DNA from: Physocladia obscura
Taxonomy: Eukaryota; Chytridiomycota; Chytridiomycetes; Chytridiales; Chytriomycetaceae
Direction: 5' to 3'
NCBI GenBank assembly: GCA_027596945.1
Contig: JADGJH010001167.1
Coordinates: 1 to 11,582, forward strand
Length of the DNA: 11,582 nucleotides
In this document: piece after piece, positions 1 through 9,182 of the stretch
Numbering within the stretch: the first letter of the stretch is position 1
Layout: each line of letters starts with the position of its first letter
Program-made: the position numbers and the translations under genes
Notes under the pieces: model-generated
What the model saw: only the letters and a program-made list of their open reading frames with translations
Told to the model about the DNA's origin: nothing
Databases searched by the model: none

Positions 1-1177
1 TATTGGAAAAACAACTTTATTTAACACAATGCCAATTAGGCTCTTTCTGTCATGGCCACTGACATACTTAAACCATTGGACTAAGAACTGACAGGGCTGG
101 GCTGCCTTGCTTTGCTTGTTCTTGGCACTGGTGGCTATAGTTGTAACAAAAGAAAAATTTTTATTTTTGAAAATTAATTGAAACAAAAAAGTCAGAACCA
201 AAATGTTGCCAACAATGCTGCACCAGCTAGGATTGCACCAGTTCTCTACCCTGGTCTACTATGCAAGCCATGCCCTTGTGCAAGATGGTCCAGGTGAGTG
301 ATTTGAGCTATCTTTTACTAATGTTCTTTTCATTTTTATTTTTCAAAGGTACAGTCTGCCAAAACACAGCTCTTGCTAACTGTAGACTGGATCTGCTGAT
401 AGAATCTGGGGGTGCGCTCCATTGCCTGATGGATAGCCACATACTGCGTGCATCAGCATCAATCCTCAGGGGTAAATGCCAATGCATCACAGCTTTTCTT
501 GTTTTTGTTTTGTTCTGTTTTAATAATAAATTTAGATTTTTATTTTTAAATAAACACAGACAAACAACAGATGCAGCTGGTTCCATTGCCTGATGGATAT
601 CCAAGTGCTGCACATATCAGTATCAATTTTTGTGGGTAAGCGCTGATGTTGCACAGCTGTTTTGTTTGTTTTGTTTTGTTTTCAAATAATAAATCTTAAT
701 TAGATTTTATTTTATAAAAACAAAAAGAAAACCAACAAGAAACAGCCAGGCCCTTGCTTGATCAGTGCCTGGTGCTGCGTGCATCAGTGCTGCATCCTGT
801 GGCTGGAGCGCTGATGTTGCGCAGCCTGTTTTGCACTGCTGCAGCAGATTTTTGTCATTTGCAGTTTTTTTTCTACTTTTATTTATTTTTTATTTATTTA
901 ATTTGGACTGAAATAATAATAATAAAATATCTTTTATTTATTCATTATTTTTGTTTGCATTACTTGTTTCATTCTGTTAACTCAGACCAGAGAGTCATTG
1001 AAACTTCAATACCTGTTTACATAGCTGAGTCAAGTTTTTTCAGAAAGTACACATGGTGGTTTGTGTGGCAGTTTGTAGGAGAGCTGGATGGCTGGTGGGT
1101 AGACCAGTGGCATAGTCAAATGGTCAAGTAGTTTAGCCTCTTGATGGTGCCAGAGTGTTCATTTGAAGTTTCTGAAA
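1..1177. other. Gene-free, CpG-poor repetitive region
   Basis: I see no supportable gene here. Open frames exist but are low-complexity, rich in Phe/Tyr/Leu from AT-rich DNA, and match no family I recognise. The stretch alternates GC-moderate blocks with T/A-rich blocks (roughly 150-190, 315-350, 500-550, 680-725 and 865-950), and part of it is a visible tandem array. By eye it contains only about six CpG dinucleotides in 1.16 kb, whereas the dehydrogenase gene that follows is full of them. The last 100-200 bp should hold the promoter of the gene starting at 1178, but I cannot point to a specific element. Confidence 0.6.
419..835. repeat. Diverged tandem repeat, ~165-bp unit
   Basis: Three related units can be aligned by eye. 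Units 1 and 2 both begin with CCATTGCCTGATGGATA, at 419 and 583, a spacing of 164 bp. Unit 2 (about 637-665) and unit 3 (about 806-832) share AGCGCTGATGTTGC followed by a CAGCTGTTTTG-like stretch. Each unit has a GC-moderate half and an AT-rich half of T runs and TTTATTTT. Units are diverged, with small indels, so the array is old. The blocks at 100-418 show the same alternation but I could not align them convincingly. Some junctions (for example GGGTAAGCG near 632) resemble splice donors, so the unit could be a multiplied exon-intron piece, but no open frame supports that. Confidence 0.6.
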
Positions 1178-3900
1178 ATGAGTTTTTCGTGGAGCGAGTT
1201 CCTCCGGCCGTTGTTCAACAGCACAAGCGATCCAGTAGTTGAAACAACGGAACGAGCAAAAGACAAAGAAAGAAAAGCATCAACACTGGGCGATTCAGTT
1301 CTGTCACTTTCCCGCCCTGACGGAACTCTGGATGGACTTGCCATTGCCGACTTTATATCAAACTCTGTTAATGCTGGCTTTGCAATGACGGCAACCAGCC
1401 TTTTTGGCTATAAACTCGAGTTTGATGTGCATACTAAGGGTTGCATTCTGGTTACCGGTGCAAGCGGGTGAGTTGATATTGATTACATAAACCGTTGCTT
1501 ACTGTTGCTTTCTGTCTATTTACCGCCACCGTAATTAACTTGTTAAATTCCCTCTTTTTTGCAGCCGCATCGGAACCCATGCGGCGCGCACTCTTGTCTC
1601 GCTTGGCTACACGGTTTTCGCAGGGGTGGCTTCGAAATCGGATGGGCGCAGACTGAGAGCAAAATGCGCAAAGGATGCCGATTTGTCATTAAATACAAAC
1701 ACAAACACTGCGCAATTAATTCCTATCGTACTGGATGTGACAGATCTCGCCAGCCTTCGTAATGCGTACGAAATTGTCTGTGCCACGATTGGCGTTGATG
1801 CTGCGAAAGAAAATTCTTTGCTCGTAACGCGTTTGGCGCCCCACGAACGTGAAGCGCGCCGCGAGACTGTCGACGCACAAGAACGTACAATTTTCCCGTC
1901 CTCGCGTACGCGTACTTTGTCTCCGCTGGCCGCCTCCGCAATGTCGTTTCGCGACGACGAATATGAAGAAATTGAATTGTTGCATGGTTCAACAATCCCT
2001 GCTTCTTCATCTTCATCTTCATCTTCCACTATGACTTCTATTTCCACCATAATCTCTACTACTGGCTCAGTAAACCCGTCTGATCTCTTTATTGGAGTCG
2101 TCAACTGCGAAGGTACCGAATCCCCCGGTGCCCTCGAACTCCTTCCGCTTGAGGAAATTATGCGTTGCTATCAAGTCAACACGGCTGGTGCTGTTGCTGT
2201 AACGCAATGTTTCTTACCGCTTCTTCGCGAATCGAAAGGCCGGATCATCAACGTATGTTCTTCGGTTGGTGTTACTGCCGCCCCAATCAATGGTTCTTAT
2301 GCAGCCTCCAAAATGGCACTTGTTGCTGTTTCTGAGTCTCTTCGCGTAGAGCTGTATCCTTTTGGTATTAGGTGAGAACATGGGTGAAGGCAAAAGTCCA
2401 ATTTCAGAGTGCTACAGTTATCAGAAGTCAATGTAATTTGCTTTATTTTATAATAGTGTATCGATTATTGAACCGGGATCTTTGGACGCAACTGCGTGGG
2501 CTGCCCCAAAAAAGAAGGAAACTACTGCAGAACCTGTGCATTCATTACAACTTGGACAACTATCTCAAATGCGACAGGATGAGGAGCAAAGCCAACAAAA
2601 ACAGAATGATCGTTCTTCAAGTCGCAGTCGATCTCGAGCTGGAATTCGTGTAAGCGCGCCACCTTCAGCACTTGGAATTTTGAGCGAAAATAAGGAGGAA
2701 ATTCCTTATGAGCCACCTCCTTCGATGACTGGAAGCAGACGTAGCAGTGTCACAAATCGTCGCGGAAGTGGCAGTGTTGATGAGAGCGGTAAACCTTCAA
2801 GTCCGCAAGTATTTCCTTACCAAAGTGGTCTTGCTTCCCCACCTCCAACAAGCCCAACTTTTCCAAGCGCAATTCCAATGCCGCTATCTGGAGTTTCAAG
2901 AGATAAGCGTAGAAGTTTGAGCAGTTTAAGTAACATTCACCATCCTGTGCCAAAATTTGCTGGCCAAGAAGTGAATCCCGCAACAATGGCGAAGTTGACG
3001 TCAATGCAAAAACGTGCAAGCACTTCAGTTGGAGTTACCCCACCAATGCCGCAGCTCCCCCCAATGCCAACAATAACTACCACTGCTGTAACAAACGGTC
3101 AAAGTTTGCAATCACCAATTGTTGCATATAAGCCCCCATCCATGCAATCTATTCGTTCCCGTCGTGCGACTACTACAGATCCACGCCTTGAAATCCGATC
3201 ACATAGCGTCGCCGCGACTCTTTTCTCACCGCTTTCGCCCACGACCGGAACAACATTTCCAATAATTGACCGTGAAAGAATTGCCAACGACTTGTATGGC
3301 TCGCTAATTAACACTGTTAAAGAAGTTTCAGACTCAGTCAACCAACGTGTGCGGGATCAAGAACGCAAAAGCCGGGCCGCTTATATTGATGCAACTACAA
3401 CCAACGGCAGCATTCAGCTTAAAAGCGCATTTGGTGGAATTCCACTTTCTCCTGCAACACGCGATGAGTCAGCAACAGCATCAAACGCATATACCAATGA
3501 CGTTGCTACTGCTGCTAGTACAGAACCAGGATACAAAGCACCGGTGAAACCACGCCGTCGCATCCAAAGTGTTGGTCAAGCGATTCCCGACCGGACCGCG
3601 ATCCAACGTGGCGTAGAGATGGGAGTTGTTAAACCTTCAGCGATTGCACAGCATGCCGATGTGTCGGCGTTGACAAGTAGTTGCCGGCATGTGAGCCGTG
3701 CGATTGTGCATTCTTTGATTAGTCCATTTCCAAAAACGCGATATCGGGTTGGATGGGATGCGAAGACGACAAGTTTGTTAAAGTGGGCGTTACCAGATCG
3801 GTTTTTGGATTGGGGTTTTGTCACCTTGAGTGGTCGGGGATCAGGTGGTGGATCTGGCGGTGCTGGTAGTGATACTGGTAGAGTGAAACAGCAAGTTTAG
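1178..3900 (+). CDS. Short-chain dehydrogenase/reductase (SDR) with large insertions
   Basis: Three exons, 1178-1467, 1565-2371 and 2457-3900, join in frame through GT-AG introns of 97 and 85 nt to give 846 residues. Family logic says an NAD(P)-dependent oxidoreductase; the substrate is unknown. Visible classical SDR marks: cofactor motif TGASGRIG at 93-100 (split by intron 1), DVTD at 154-157, NCEG at 277-280 where most members have NNAG, helix Asn302 in QVNTAG, catalytic Ser329/330 (CSSVG), Tyr342 and Lys346 (YAASK), and EPG at 371-373. The C-terminal part (767-826, RAIVHSL, KTRYRVG, LLKWALPDRFLDW) resembles the end of 17beta-HSD/retinol-dehydrogenase-like SDRs. Typical members are 250-320 residues. 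The excess is an 88-residue N-terminal extension, an insertion of about 100 residues (about 172-272, with a serine run), and one of about 380 residues (385-765) rich in Ser, Pro, Thr and Arg. The ATG at 1178 is chosen because I see no upstream in-frame ATG. The catalytic set is complete, so activity is plausible. Confidence 0.9.
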
Positions 3901-5328
3901 GTGGTGAAAGAAAAAAAAGAACAAATTTGTGAAATAGTTTTACAGCTGCTTTCAAAAATTTGTAAAAAATTGTATCTTCCAAACTAACCCAACTGGCAGG
4001 GATGGCATTGATAGTTATCTTGATCTGCCATCTTTCAGTTCAAATTACAATACAGAAATGTTTGATGTAAATGAACTCTGTGTGGCAAATACCTAAATTG
4101 CAATATCCAACATCTGTGAATGTGATTTGAACATACTAGCTGCCTCTACTTCAAAATTCAAGATAGTCGAAATTAATGACACTCCAGTTGCCAAATTTCT
4201 TTTTGTCCCACAAAATCAATATTAACAGCTTCACAGGTGTAGGTAGGTAACACTACAATTCAAACACAGCTGTACACAATACTGCAACTAAAAACAAACT
4301 AAAACTGGAAAGCAGCAATTTTTGCAATTTCAAAAGCCTTCATCAATAATCAGTTGAATTAGCAACAAATCCTGTAATCTTAGGGATTACTCCCTCCTGC
4401 ATTGCCCAATTCTGAGAAGAGAAGTGTGGGGATACCACTTCTAAAGTCTCTCAGTCATCTATTGTCACAATCCTGCGGTCCACACTATATGTAGATCCAA
4501 AGCAGGCTTCAATATTCCAGTAGAGTGTGCAGGAACTGCTGCAGGTGTATTGAGTGTCAGAATTGTGGGCACACTGGGAGTCACTGCCACAACTGGTGCC
4601 CCTGCAGATTGCAGAGCCCACAGCCAGTGCACAATTAACCCAGCTGCCCACTTCAGTCAAGAATTGAGCAGCAGCACTATCACTGTGGTTGTTAGCGACA
4701 TTGTGGTTGTTGGCATCATTGTCAAGGTGATTTAATTTTTTCCAATTTTCATTAGCTTTGACAACTCTATTTCAGACTCTGACCACCTTGCCTGTTAAAG
4801 TATAAAAGATTCAAGCTGTATTGAAAGATGAATTCACTTTTTATTGAAAGAAATTGCTCAATTTGTTTAAAAAGTAAAGAACAAAACAGTGTACTTGCCA
4901 TTTCTGTCATTAAGCAGTAGCTTTGTATTAATACAAAAAAGTTTTGTATGGGGAGGAAAATGCAAGATTTATTTAAAGACTGTTTTTGGAATTTTTGTGA
5001 AAATCTAGAAAAAGAATTCTTGCTAAAAATCCTTACCATACACAATCATAAATGGAGATTGCAACATTGCCATCCAATTGACTGCACTCTGCGCAGCCAA
5101 AAAACAAAAAATAAAATCTTTCGCACAGTTATCATTTTGCTAAGTAATGCAATAATTAAATATTTTCTTATAAACTTAGCTCTGCTCTACTTTTCATTCT
5201 TCAAACTTCAATAAAATAAAACTCATTTTTGATTGTTGGATTCATTTTTTTATTTAATTTTTTTTTTAGCGTGCAAGATAAAGAAAATCGAGGAAATCCT
5301 TTTTTTTTTCGTTTCCAAATTTTGGCAC
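3901..5328. other. Intergenic region, CpG-depleted then AT-rich
   Basis: No gene can be supported. From 3901 to about 4735 base composition is moderate, but I count only about three CpG (near 4168, 4474 and 4696), with many TG and CA dinucleotides. From about 4735 to 5328 the DNA becomes AT-rich with long A and T runs. Open frames at 4451-4660 (minus) and 4550-4735 (plus) lie over the same GC-moderate patch. They are Cys-rich and Thr/Val/Ala-rich respectively, and neither matches a family I know. The patch could be an old, decayed gene or repeat. The 3' untranslated region of the dehydrogenase gene must lie at the left end; I see no clear AATAAA just after its stop. Confidence 0.55.
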
Positions 5329-5374
5329 AGTACACAATCTTTTCTGTGCAAACAATTTTTTCTGTGCAACAAAA
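5329..5374. repeat. Left terminal inverted repeat of the transposon
   Basis: This 46-bp stretch matches the reverse complement of 7198-7243 at 43 of 46 positions, with mismatches at repeat positions 4, 18 and 35. It contains two direct copies of TTTTCTGTGCAA, at 5340-5351 and 5358-5369, 18 bp apart start to start. Paired direct copies within a terminal repeat are common as transposase binding sites, so this is the likely recognition site. Confidence 0.92.
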
Positions 5375-5488
5375 AAAAAAACTACAAACATTATTTTCTG
5401 ATACTTGAAGTTCCAGATAAATCTCTTGTAATAAATTATTTCTTTTATAGTAACTATATTTTCATTTGATACTAAAATAAGAAGGATA

Positions 5489-7135
5489 TTATCGTAACTG
5501 AATTGTTTTTTTTTTTGTTTTTTTGGGTTCAACTTCTGCAAGCTGCTGTGTGCTCATCAAAGAAATTTCTGCTTTGGATCTTACATCCAATACAGAGTCT
5601 AAAAGTTTCGCAATTAGCGCAGCACAGCCATTTCTTGCTTGAGGTCCATCACTTAGTGCACCAGGCTTGACCAAAACCTCCGCGACACCGTTTTTGATCC
5701 TTATCAGCCAAATTATCCCTCTTCCTTTCTGCAATTTCGTTTTGCTTCTTTTCTGATGCCTCTTTAAGCTCCTTTTTTCTCTCTTTCTCCTCTTCCATTT
5801 TTTTTTGTTCAGCTTTAAGCAATTCTTCACCAGAATAAACTGTCGATTCATCAAACACTCGTTTAGCCTTAATCTTCACTTTTTTAATGCCTGAGCCATT
5901 ATTCTTATTCAGAATAAACTCTTTAATTGCCTCTACAGATTTATCTGTATTATATTGAGTTGCAAAATCTTTTGCAACATCGCCACTTGCACGATCCAAA
6001 ATTTTTTTTGCATCAAAAGGAAACAACCTAACATTTTGCCAAGAAGCAACAATAACAGATTTCAAAATATCTGTATGGATACTAACGGCAATTTTTAATA
6101 GCTCTGGACCAAGTTTGCCTCTTGGTCCAGATGAAAATGCAACTCTTCGATGAAAATTTGCAGAAATTTTTCGTTTTAAAACAGCAAAATAAAGACTGTC
6201 CAGCGGCTGTAGAAAATGGGTTGTATTTGCAGGAAGATAAAACAATTTGATGTTTTTTGTGAGACAAAGTTTTAGGGCCTCAAAAGTCCGGTGAGTTGCA
6301 AGATTGTTTATTAGCAGCCCAAGTGTCAAGCCTGGATGGGCTTGAGACCAAACATCCAAGAACTTTTTCAAGTATTGGAATCCATTGTTTTTCAGTATGA
6401 TATCCATTTTTACTAAAGGCAAAGTATACTGGCAATCACCGCCGAGTTTTCTTTGTAGGTTCAAAACCAAAATCAAAATCAAACGGCGTGATTATGAAAT
6501 CCACAATATGTTCACCTGCAGCAGAAATAAAAGGAATCATGCTTGCATAGTGACCACGCTCACCAACATTAATATTTGGTCTCTCAATAGTATTGGTAAC
6601 AATGTAAATTTGTTGTGAATTGTCATTTTTGAGTTTGATTCGCATTTCATCAATATTGATGATATTTGAAGCTATTAAGTGCTCTGCTGTAATCTAATTT
6701 TCGAAATTTTCAACCCATAGCTCACACTCTGAAAAGATAAGTGGACCAATTCATGCAGCGCTCAAATACTTTGCAGCTTGCTGTGAAATTTGATTTTTAA
6801 ACCAACCATCAGGATTCCATTCAACAGCCCCATACTGTTTGGCATGATATTGACAAATAAAATCTAAGAAATCTGCGCGACGCAGAGGGTGGTGGCACAT
6901 TGCTTGTATATCCAATAAAGTCACAAAATGAACCTCCATGATTGGCAAATGTTTGTCGACCATTTAGTCTGTCTTTGTGTTCCAGACTACGCTGATACAA
7001 TCCTCTGGCCTGTCCAAAAGATAGATGATGTGTTTTGGAAACTTCACGAATAGCCTCAGAACGAGATGTTATTGTTGGTAACAGGTTAGTAATTTCACTT
7101 AAAATTTGTCTCCGAGCTGATCAGGCCAGATTTTG
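5489..7135 (-). pseudogene. Broken pogo-like DDE transposase
   Basis: Remains of a DDE transposase can be followed in four segments in different frames. Segment 1, about 7135-6930, is probably the N-terminal DNA-binding part (REVSKTHHLSFGQARGLY); an in-frame TGA lies just upstream of ARRQILSEI. Segment 2, about 6930-6370, has the first catalytic Asp in NIDEM (6649-6651) and a TKNGYHTEKQW block. It is interrupted by TGA at 6751-6753, TAG at 6694-6696 and TGA at 6436-6438. Segment 3, about 6370-5690, has LLINNLATH, LPANTTHFLQPLD and a Lys/Glu-rich coiled-coil-like tail. Segment 4, about 5690-5489, ends in a Lys-rich tail (KKTKKKTIQLR). In segment 3 the expected second catalytic Asp is Asn (AAC, 6306-6308). 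The last Asp (6198-6200) follows after 35 residues, the spacing of DD35D pogo enzymes. Three frame changes, several stops and a lost catalytic residue make it inactive. Confidence 0.88.
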
Positions 7136-7197
7136 AATCTGACTGGCTTTGATGTATTTGAGAGAGTTTCAATTTTAATGATTCAAAATGTGTTTTG

Positions 7198-7243
7198 TTT
7201 TGTTGCACGGAAAAAATTGTTTGCAGAGAAAAGATTGTGCACT
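7198..7243. repeat. Right terminal inverted repeat of the transposon
   Basis: Reverse complement of the left end with three substitutions. Read from the outside it also carries the two 12-base sub-repeats, as TTTTCTCTGCAA and TTTTCCGTGCAA, each one base away from the left-end copies. Confidence 0.92.
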
Positions 7244-7453
7244 CAGTGCTAGTGTCTGAAGGATTTTTTTCTATTTTATCAACAGTGAATCACACAATCA
7301 CAATTATGTAAGTAGTGCTGTGGCACCTGTGGCTGGAGCAACTCCGAGCGACTCTAACCATCTCCAAATATACCAAAACCTTATCGCCATTATGCGGAAT
7401 CTTCAACGAAAAAAAAAAAAAACCAATGTCAGAAGTCGACGTTCAAAGTACCT
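7244..7453 (+). promoter_or_regulatory. Probable 5' region of the carrier gene
   Basis: This 210-bp gap between the transposon end and the carrier start codon must hold the promoter and leader unless transcription begins inside the transposon. A run of A residues lies at about 7409-7422. An ATG at 7426, out of frame with the carrier, opens a frame running to 7563 that overlaps the carrier start. I see no certain TATA box; CAAATATACC near 7367 is a weak candidate. Confidence 0.4.
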
Positions 7454-9127
7454 ATGAGCTCAGATTCGAGTTCTGTGATGGGCGGAGGATCTGCTGCCCA
7501 ATCTGTTATTGTTCCGGCTCTATATCCAAAGAAAGGACAACCTCGGCAAATTGGCGCCGTTGAGCGATTTGGTCTTTCGGCGTTTGCACCTGCTGGTTTG
7601 TATGTTATTTTTTGTTGGAAGATGCCAAATTAAATTTAAAATTAAAAATAAAAAACGACTTTCAGTTGCCGTTTTGTTTACAAATCCGTTTGATACAGCG
7701 AAGTAAGAATTCGGGACAAATGCGTCGGTTTTGTTGGTTGGTCTGAGCAGAAAAAATAAAAATAATTAGAGTTCGGCTTCAATTACAAGGTCAGCGAGAA
7801 AAGGCAGCAAAATCTGGAGGCGTAAAATCAGCGACTAGCGGAGTAGTAAGTTTTAAGACTACATCGAAATTCGATAGACGCGTGACAACCCTATTTTTTT
7901 TTTTTTTTCGAACAGGTTTACCAAAACAGCTTTGATGCTATCCACAAGATTCTGAAAAATGAAGGTCTTCGCGGTATCCAAAAAGGGCTATTTCCAGCAA
8001 TTCTTAAAGAGGGCTCCAAAAACTTTTTTCGGATCGGAATGTACGATCCCATCATGACTATGATCCACGATTCTTCCAAAGGATCCAGCCCGCCGTGGAA
8101 ACGAATGTTTGCGGGATCACTCTGTGGTGTTATGGGCGCCTTCTCGTGCAATCCATTCGAACTCATAAAAACACGGCTGCAGAGTCAAGTTTCTGCGCAA
8201 AACTCGCACCATGCTGTCGGACATCAGTTTGCCTATAAAAATACATTGGACGCGTTCAGAAAGACATTAAAAGCAGATGGTTTGAAGGGACTGTATCGAG
8301 GCGCGGTGCTGAGTATGGCAAGAAGTTTTGTTGGAAGTGGTGTGAATTTAACTACGTATAGTATGGTAAAAGAAGATTTAATTTTGAGGAAAGGGTGGAA
8401 AGACGATTGGCGATTAGATATGATTGCTGGTATGAGTAGTGGGGTAATGAGTTGTGCCGCAATGAATCCTATCGATGTTGTACGTACGCGGTATTACAAT
8501 CAACCATACGTAAATGGAAGGGGTACTCTCTATTCGAGCGGAACTGATGCGGTGTGTCCTTTTTTTGCTTTATTCTATTTTTATTTTTATTTTGACTTTT
8601 TTGTACTGCTTTAGATCAAGCATATCATCAAAGTCGAAGGTGTTTCTGCGTTTTACAAAGGATTTACTACGCATTTCCTGCGCATCGGTCCTCACTTTTG
8701 TTGTAAGTTGTTGGTCACAAAGTTTAATATTCATTTAATAATCACTTGAACAGTAACTTTTGTCTTCCTGGGTATGTTTCGACGGCAACTTGCGCAAGTA
8801 TATAATTATCTGGATCTGCGTGATTCCTTCAAAACGTTTGATAAGAATGGTGACGGCGTCCTAGACTCTCGTGAACTGGCTTCAGCAGTGCGCGAAGTCA
8901 TTCCCAAAACAAATTTAAATTTTGAAGATGCCGAATATGAAAAGATGATTCTGGATGCAACTATGCGGGTACTTGCAACAGCAGATAAAGACAAATCACA
9001 AACAATATCATTCGAGGAATATCCTGAAATGACACAAGAACTACAACGCATTTATGTTGAAAAAACAACTGCATCGGAATTGTTTGGGAACATTAAACAA
9101 CGAACTATGAAGTCTTTTGGAATCTAA
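7454..9127 (+). CDS. Oac1/SLC25A35-like mitochondrial carrier with C-terminal EF-hands
   Basis: Six exons (7454-7595, 7666-7702, 7770-7845, 7916-8551, 8615-8702, 8754-9127) join in frame through GT-AG introns of 51-70 nt to give 450 residues. This family moves metabolites across the mitochondrial inner membrane. All three carrier repeats carry the signature: NPFDTAK at 54-60, NPFELIK at 164-170, NPIDVVR at 269-275. VGHQ, YRGA, TRYYNQP and RIGPH resemble SLC25A34/35 and yeast Oac1 (oxaloacetate/sulfate type), but the substrate is a guess. After the last helix (LTFVFLGMF, from 327) the protein continues into two EF-hands: DKNGDGVLDSRE at 356-367, with Asp/Asn/Asp/Asp/Glu ligands in place, and DKDKSQTISFEE at 404-415. 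Both look able to bind calcium. Ordinary carriers are about 300 residues and end near residue 345 here. The EF-hands share exon 6 with the end of the carrier fold, so the fusion does not rest on a separate exon. The ATG at 7454 has no in-frame upstream ATG. Confidence 0.92.
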
Positions 9128-9150
9128 AGAGTATTCGCCCAAAAAATAAT

Positions 9151-9156
9151 AATAAA
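9151..9156 (+). terminator. Candidate poly(A) signal of the carrier gene
   Basis: AATAAA lies 24 bp after the carrier stop codon within an AATAATAATAAA stretch. The match is exact, but such hexamers are common in AT-rich DNA, so use is inferred from position. Confidence 0.4.
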
Positions 9157-9178
9157 TGAATCAGAATTGTTTCACACA

Positions 9179-9182
<4 letters not shown>

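Larger units (their letters stand above)
5329..7243 (-). mobile_element. Degenerate pogo/Fot1-like DNA transposon
   Basis: A 1.9-kb class II element bounded by 46-bp terminal inverted repeats that differ at three positions. Inside, on the minus strand, lies a broken transposase with the DDE-type signature of the pogo group of Tc1/mariner. Element length, long terminal repeats and a single transposase fit fungal Fot1/pogo elements. The outermost bases AGT match the first bases of Fot1-type ends, as I recall them. The target duplication is unresolved: an intact TA pair on both sides is not seen. If the ends are instead taken at 5333 and 7239, the flanks are TA (5331-5332) and CA (7240-7241), one base away from a TA duplication. 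The right end lies 210 bp upstream of the carrier start codon, so the insertion may abut that promoter. Confidence 0.9.

Noticed and set aside
261..593. Overlapping 101-110 codon frames on both strands near the left end
   Set aside because: They cross tandem-repeat units, contain AT-rich Phe/Leu runs and show no recognisable domain.
754..1131. 125-codon frame upstream of the SDR
   Set aside because: It begins at TTG, runs through an AT-rich Phe/Tyr/Ile tract and a TGG-rich tract, and looks like chance coding of low-complexity DNA.
1607..2104. 165-codon open frame on the minus strand
   Set aside because: It lies entirely antisense to the SDR exon, which carries clear family motifs; its composition is a shadow of that exon.
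4451..4735. Possible small gene in the GC-moderate patch (frames on both strands)
   Set aside because: Neither frame resembles a known family and no exon can be extended with consistent splice sites. It may be a decayed gene but I cannot support it.
5233..5469. 78-91 codon frames over the transposon left end
   Set aside because: They run across the terminal inverted repeat and A/T homopolymers; nothing in them is protein-like.
7314..7335. CCTGTGGCTGGAGC shared with about 794-807 in the left repeat region
   Set aside because: A 14-base match between two places in 11.6 kb is close to chance expectation, and flanking similarity is weak.
8774..9127. EF-hand ORF as a separate 117-aa gene starting at the ATG at 8774
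   Set aside because: The residues just before this ATG (LTFVFLG) complete the last carrier helix in the correct phase after a consensus GTAAGT-CAG intron, so the ATG is internal.
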